Of a DNA stretch of 64,000 nt, positions 60,413-64,000 are shown in pieces. Origin of the DNA: Trissonchulus latispiculum (lineage: Eukaryota; Nematoda; Enoplea; Enoplida; Ironidae). The position numbers and the translations under genes were made by a program. The notes beneath the pieces are model-generated. The model saw only the letters and a program-made list of their open reading frames with translations. It was not told where the DNA came from and made no database searches. Each line of letters opens with the position of its first letter. Position 1 is the stretch's first letter. Location of the stretch: assembly GCA_030248195.1 (NCBI GenBank), contig JASAND010016407.1, positions 1-64,000 on the forward strand, written 5' to 3'.

Positions 60413-61556
60413 CACGCATATGTGAAACAAGTTAGGTACAACATTTTTTGGGAACAGAGCACACAAAAGAAATTTTTCAGTCAGATGCTGGTTTTTTGCC
60501 AAGTTGTTAAAATATCCTACAGCTTTCTTCCATCTGTTGAATTTGTCTAAACCGTAAGAAGAATAAAAAAGTGTCTTGGCAAAAAAACTTGGACACCCAG
60601 CTATTTCAATGAGAGTTGGCGCACAATTTTAGGACATCAGCGCTCAATTTTAAGACTGACTTACAAGAAACTGTTTCGCGAAATTAGACGTTTTGTAAGT
60701 GTGTTTGGGACTGGGTTTTGCTTGCGGTTTAAATACTCCATTCCAAATGCTAAATGCTGTTTGAATTTAAAGCTACTAAAGCAGTTTTATTTCAGTTTTT
60801 AGTTCATTTGACTTCATTTGTAAATTAGTAATTAATTAACGTCACATATATTCATTGTTTACCTAATCACTTTGATTATATCATAAGCTTACACTTTCCC
60901 TTGACCTTTCTCATGCTGAGCTCAGCCATGAAAATAATCTATTTAGACCAGGGGTTAGGATAGGAAAGACCAGTCGCGATGTGAAGGTGAGAAAATAAAA
61001 GTACAGAAGAAAGAAATAAACAAAAATTCTCAGCTCTACGCGTATTCTTATTTTTCTATTTCATTGTGCCATAAAAAGATTTCTATGATGAATAGGCTTG
61101 AACGAAAGATTAATTTCGCTGACAACGTCTATTTTGACTTAAAAATGTGTAAAGATAAAAAAACTAAAAATTGCTGAAGAAGGTCTTATTGAAAAACAAA
61201 ACATTTTAACCTTGCCCCCGGTAGTCCCACGAGTAAAAGATTTTCCAGTAGAGAGCGGCCCCATCACGAAGTCCTGGATCTGTAATTGGATTAGATTTGT
61301 CTGGCTTTCAAAATTTATTATTAAATTATTGTTGAATTAAAGAATTATTATCAACAAAGGTGAATTAACTCATATTTATCAAATGTGCTACAGCTAGTTT
61401 TTAAAGTCTTGTCCCACTCACGTTAGTAGTGTACTGTCTTCAAGGTTGGTTCCAAAATTGCGCTGGGGTGTAAGAAAGCCAAGATCATTAGCAGTTTTCT
61501 AAGGCCCGTCGCAATCTGCAGAGATAGGAGTTACTTCGGTAGCAGCTAGATTACTG

Positions 61557-61908
61557 CTATTTCTGCCACCAGTGGACGGAGCTCTCGCAGGAGTACCGCA
61601 CCACAAATTTACGCTGGTAGGTCTGCGCATAGGTGTCGAAGTTTGGCACACAGCAGCTGCAGCATGATGATTGCAGAGTGAAAATCGTTTTCAGTTGGCA
61701 CAGAAGGCACTGATTACATTCTGCTGGAATCCCGATTTCGCATGCAGGAGAAGTACTGCATTCCATCCAATCTGTCAAACTGTAGGCAATGCATTTAGGA
61801 CGCGCTGAACCAGAGGGAAGTTTAGCTTTTACGAAGAATTCAACTGCTGCTGCAATTTCATCCTGGCGCAAATCTATTTCAGCATTAGATAGTTTCCTCA
61901 GATCTGAA
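61557..61908 (-). pseudogene. Internal cargo exon, copy 2
   Basis: Inverse of 54112-54480 with a short deletion after CQL that changes the frame. Confidence 0.55.
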
Positions 61909-62322
61909 AAAGGGATAATGGCGAAATCACATATAGCAAAGTTATATAGGTATTGAACAAAAACTTTTAAACTTTACTCACAGATTTAAAGCTTATCTAT
62001 ATCAACTTGGTAAGGTTGCCTTTGTCAAAGTTGCTAATTCTAATGTATAGTTGAATTCCAATCCTGATATTAACTGATTATTTTTATGACCGCCAAATTG
62101 AATATTTTATCTTCAAATTATCCCAGCATGAAAGTTGGACCAGCTTTTTGGGTTTGCTTTTTGCTTTCACCAGTTTGTGGGGCTCAACCGTTAGCGAAGT
62201 ACCTGCAGCTATAGTTAAGAAATTAACAGAAAATGATAGAAACTTAGGCAAATTAGGCAAGATTATAAACTGTTATTCATTAACGCTAGAATCTCTTACC
62301 CAGAAAATCCCAAATGTGACAG

Positions 62323-62508
62323 TCATACAACTGTCTGTCGTAATACCCTCTGCAGTGTTGGTGATAACATAGCAATAAATTTGGGACATCTTGGGCGCTC
62401 TTCCAAAACTTCAATTTCAGAGAGTTTGACTGCACTAACATTTGAATAGGACGTCCACACTACAACAGCCCCGTCAGATGAACGCAAATTGTTAGGAGCA
62501 TGCAGCAT
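62323..62508 (-). CDS. Possible first cargo exon, copy 2
   Basis: Encodes the same 61 residues as 53506-53691 without damage. Confidence 0.4.
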   Translation of the reverse strand: MLHAPNNLRSSDGAVVVWTSYSNVSAVKLSEIEVLEERPRCPKFIAMLSPTLQRVLRQTVV

Positions 62509-62642
62509 AGCAAGCTGTTTGCCTGAAGTTCAATCTGAGCAGTGCTATATTTTGGGGAAAATTTTCGTTTAAAGCCAAACTTGGTTTTTGTTTGTTGTTT
62601 TCGTTTTTAACGTTTAGATTGCTGTTTTCGGGTTGCTCTATT

Positions 62643-63895
62643 ATGAAGCCGCCTATAAATAAAAGGCGCAACCGAATAAGTCCTATTCAAGACAGAAAAT
62701 TATTCATTTAAGACGGAAAGGATTATATTATCGGCATCTTACGGAAAGCCTACAAGATGAAGAACACGTGCACACACAAAAGCATTGCGCTTATTTTACA
62801 AAAGATATCTCCAAACAAACACCATGGCAGATGCAAAGCGTTCCGGAAGGCCGCCATTGTCTTTACCTAGGACAGTACCCTGTATGTCGATAGACAGCAA
62901 AAAAAGAATAATGAATTAACAACCAGGCAATTGAAGGTGGATCAGTATTTAGCTAGCATATTCGGGCCTGTTTGTATATGCAAAGTTATTAGTCAATTTC
63001 ACCGGTGTAATCTGTTGTTGTCACTATTCCCATGTTTTAATTTGATTATGCGGGGTTCTTCAGACCAAAGTCTAAAGACCCTAAGACTTTAAAATCTCAT
63101 AGAGAAAAAGACAAAAGTGTTTAGTTAATCAAACTATCAACTTAAAACTATTAAGAACTGTAATGTGAGCTCGGCTTAACTGAATTTCTTCCAAATTATG
63201 TGGAGTTTTTGCGAAGTAATTTTTTGGAGGCGCCAGTTTTGAATTGAAGTTGAAGTTGATCTTGAAATTGATTGAGATAGAGATGCTTAGAGATAACTCT
63301 TTTTATTCTAGAATATGATTTCGATTAGATTTGGATTGGACCTTAGTATTTCCTAAATTGTTCGTTTGAGAAAGAGTATGGGTTTGGTATCAATGGCAAC
63401 ACGGTACACCCAAACTGTCAGATTAGCGAATGAGCCAAAGCGAATTATGTTTTGCAAGGATGTACTGCATGAAAGAATCGACGTATCAACTTTAATGTTT
63501 TGGGACGTAATGTAGCATTCAACTAGAAGCGCATCGCAAGATCAGCTACAGAAAAGTGAAAGACTCCAGTAGCATAGTATTGAAGGGTGTTGCAAAACAT
63601 CCGGTCAGCGTTCACGTTGCTGCTGGTATAAGCTACTCCGGGGCCACTCAGATTTGCATTTTTCCAGGGAAAACTCGAATGGACAGTGAGCTTTTTTGCC
63701 ACGTTTCGGATAAGGTCTATTTCCCTTTCCTAAGTGACCATCCAAATATTAAATTGGCCATGGATAATGCTCCTTGCCACAAAAGTAGATTAACCCAGGC
63801 TTTCCTACAACGCAGAGGTAAAGAAGACATCAACTGGCCACCTGAAAGCCCAGATTTAAACTCCAATTGAAACTGTATGGCATGAATTAAAGACT
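62643..63895 (+). pseudogene. Tc1-like transposase, copy 2
   Basis: It starts MKPPINKRRNRIS like copy 1. It carries extra single T bases in the FWDE motif (GGGACGTAATG versus GGGACGAATG) and after DLN (AAACTCCAATT versus AAACCCAATT). Both shift the frame and separate the catalytic residues. Confidence 0.75.
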
Positions 63896-64000
63896 TTTTA
63901 AGAACCGAAGTTCGCCCCTAAAATTTAGATGGCTTGAAGCGGGGTATATTTAATTTTTGGAAACATCGTGTTGATGTTAAATTTTGCAAAAAATATGTGA

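Larger units (their letters stand above)
58609..64000. repeat. Right arm of the large inverted duplication (runs off the window)
   Basis: Inverse of 57418 down to about 52015. The outer end is beyond the window. Confidence 0.9.
59112..64000. mobile_element. Tc1-like/BEN transposon, copy 2 (inverted, incomplete at window end)
   Basis: Preceded by TA (59110-59111) and starting CAGTACAAATC. The TIR is 59112-about 59530. It has the same gene order as copy 1, reversed. Its junction with flank is at the same base as in copy 1, so the inversion duplicated an existing insertion. Confidence 0.85.

Overview
This is a eukaryotic, very probably arthropod, intergenic region built almost entirely of mobile DNA. 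There is no operon structure and no rRNA or tRNA gene that I can support. The arthropod hint is an inference from two copies of a PolB-element promoter (about 8.1 kb, and 35.9 kb on the minus strand). Both carry a TATA box, a TCAGT initiator exactly 32 nt downstream and GGTCG at +28, which is the insect/crustacean TATA-Inr-DPE layout. Other ecdysozoans are not excluded.

Layout. 1-3929: a Maverick/Polinton-like protein-primed DNA polymerase gene with one frameshift. 4966-7191: a non-autonomous hAT element (8-bp target duplication) inserted at the stop codon of a minus-strand C2H2 zinc-finger gene (7192-7558), with a TTAA-flanked foldback element nested inside it. 7.6-8.3 kb: an 11-bp tandem repeat block and the promoter plus first 29 codons of a second PolB gene. 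10.4-12.9 kb: two phase-compatible exons of a probable host gene. 13.4-17.45 kb: a pile-up of foldback elements and MITEs plus a BEL/Pao integrase remnant. 17.5-34.15 kb: a giant 16.6-kb LTR element, the centrepiece. 34.9-36.2 kb: a PolB pseudogene between two copies of a 24-bp palindrome. 37.6-38.0 kb: a MITE. 39.9-46.95 kb: a young gypsy-type LTR element (4-bp TSD, near-identical LTRs) that has gag but no recognisable pol. 47.5-48.2 kb: a recent 320-bp tandem duplication. 51.5-64.0 kb: two copies of a 5.4-kb Tc1-like element carrying a BEN-domain cargo gene, arranged as a large inverted duplication around a fragment of a Mag-like gypsy element.

The giant element has one uninterrupted 3389-codon reading frame with an unusual order: Gag, CCHC knuckle, class-I-like envelope (signal peptide, RHKR cleavage site, fusion peptide, coiled coil, transmembrane anchor), two tandem retropepsin-like domains, reverse transcriptase, RNase H, DD35E integrase and an OTU-type cysteine protease. 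Downstream lie two diverged copies of an undescribed zinc-ribbon-like accessory gene, each preceded by a splice-acceptor-like sequence. A donor-like GTAAGA sits just before gag. An in-phase donor/acceptor pair could excise the envelope from Gag-Pol. Together this looks like an infectious-type retroelement with complex, retrovirus-style splicing.

All homology statements are by eye from motifs; no database or structure search was run. Boundaries of LTRs, exons and decayed copies are approximate unless a target duplication is given.
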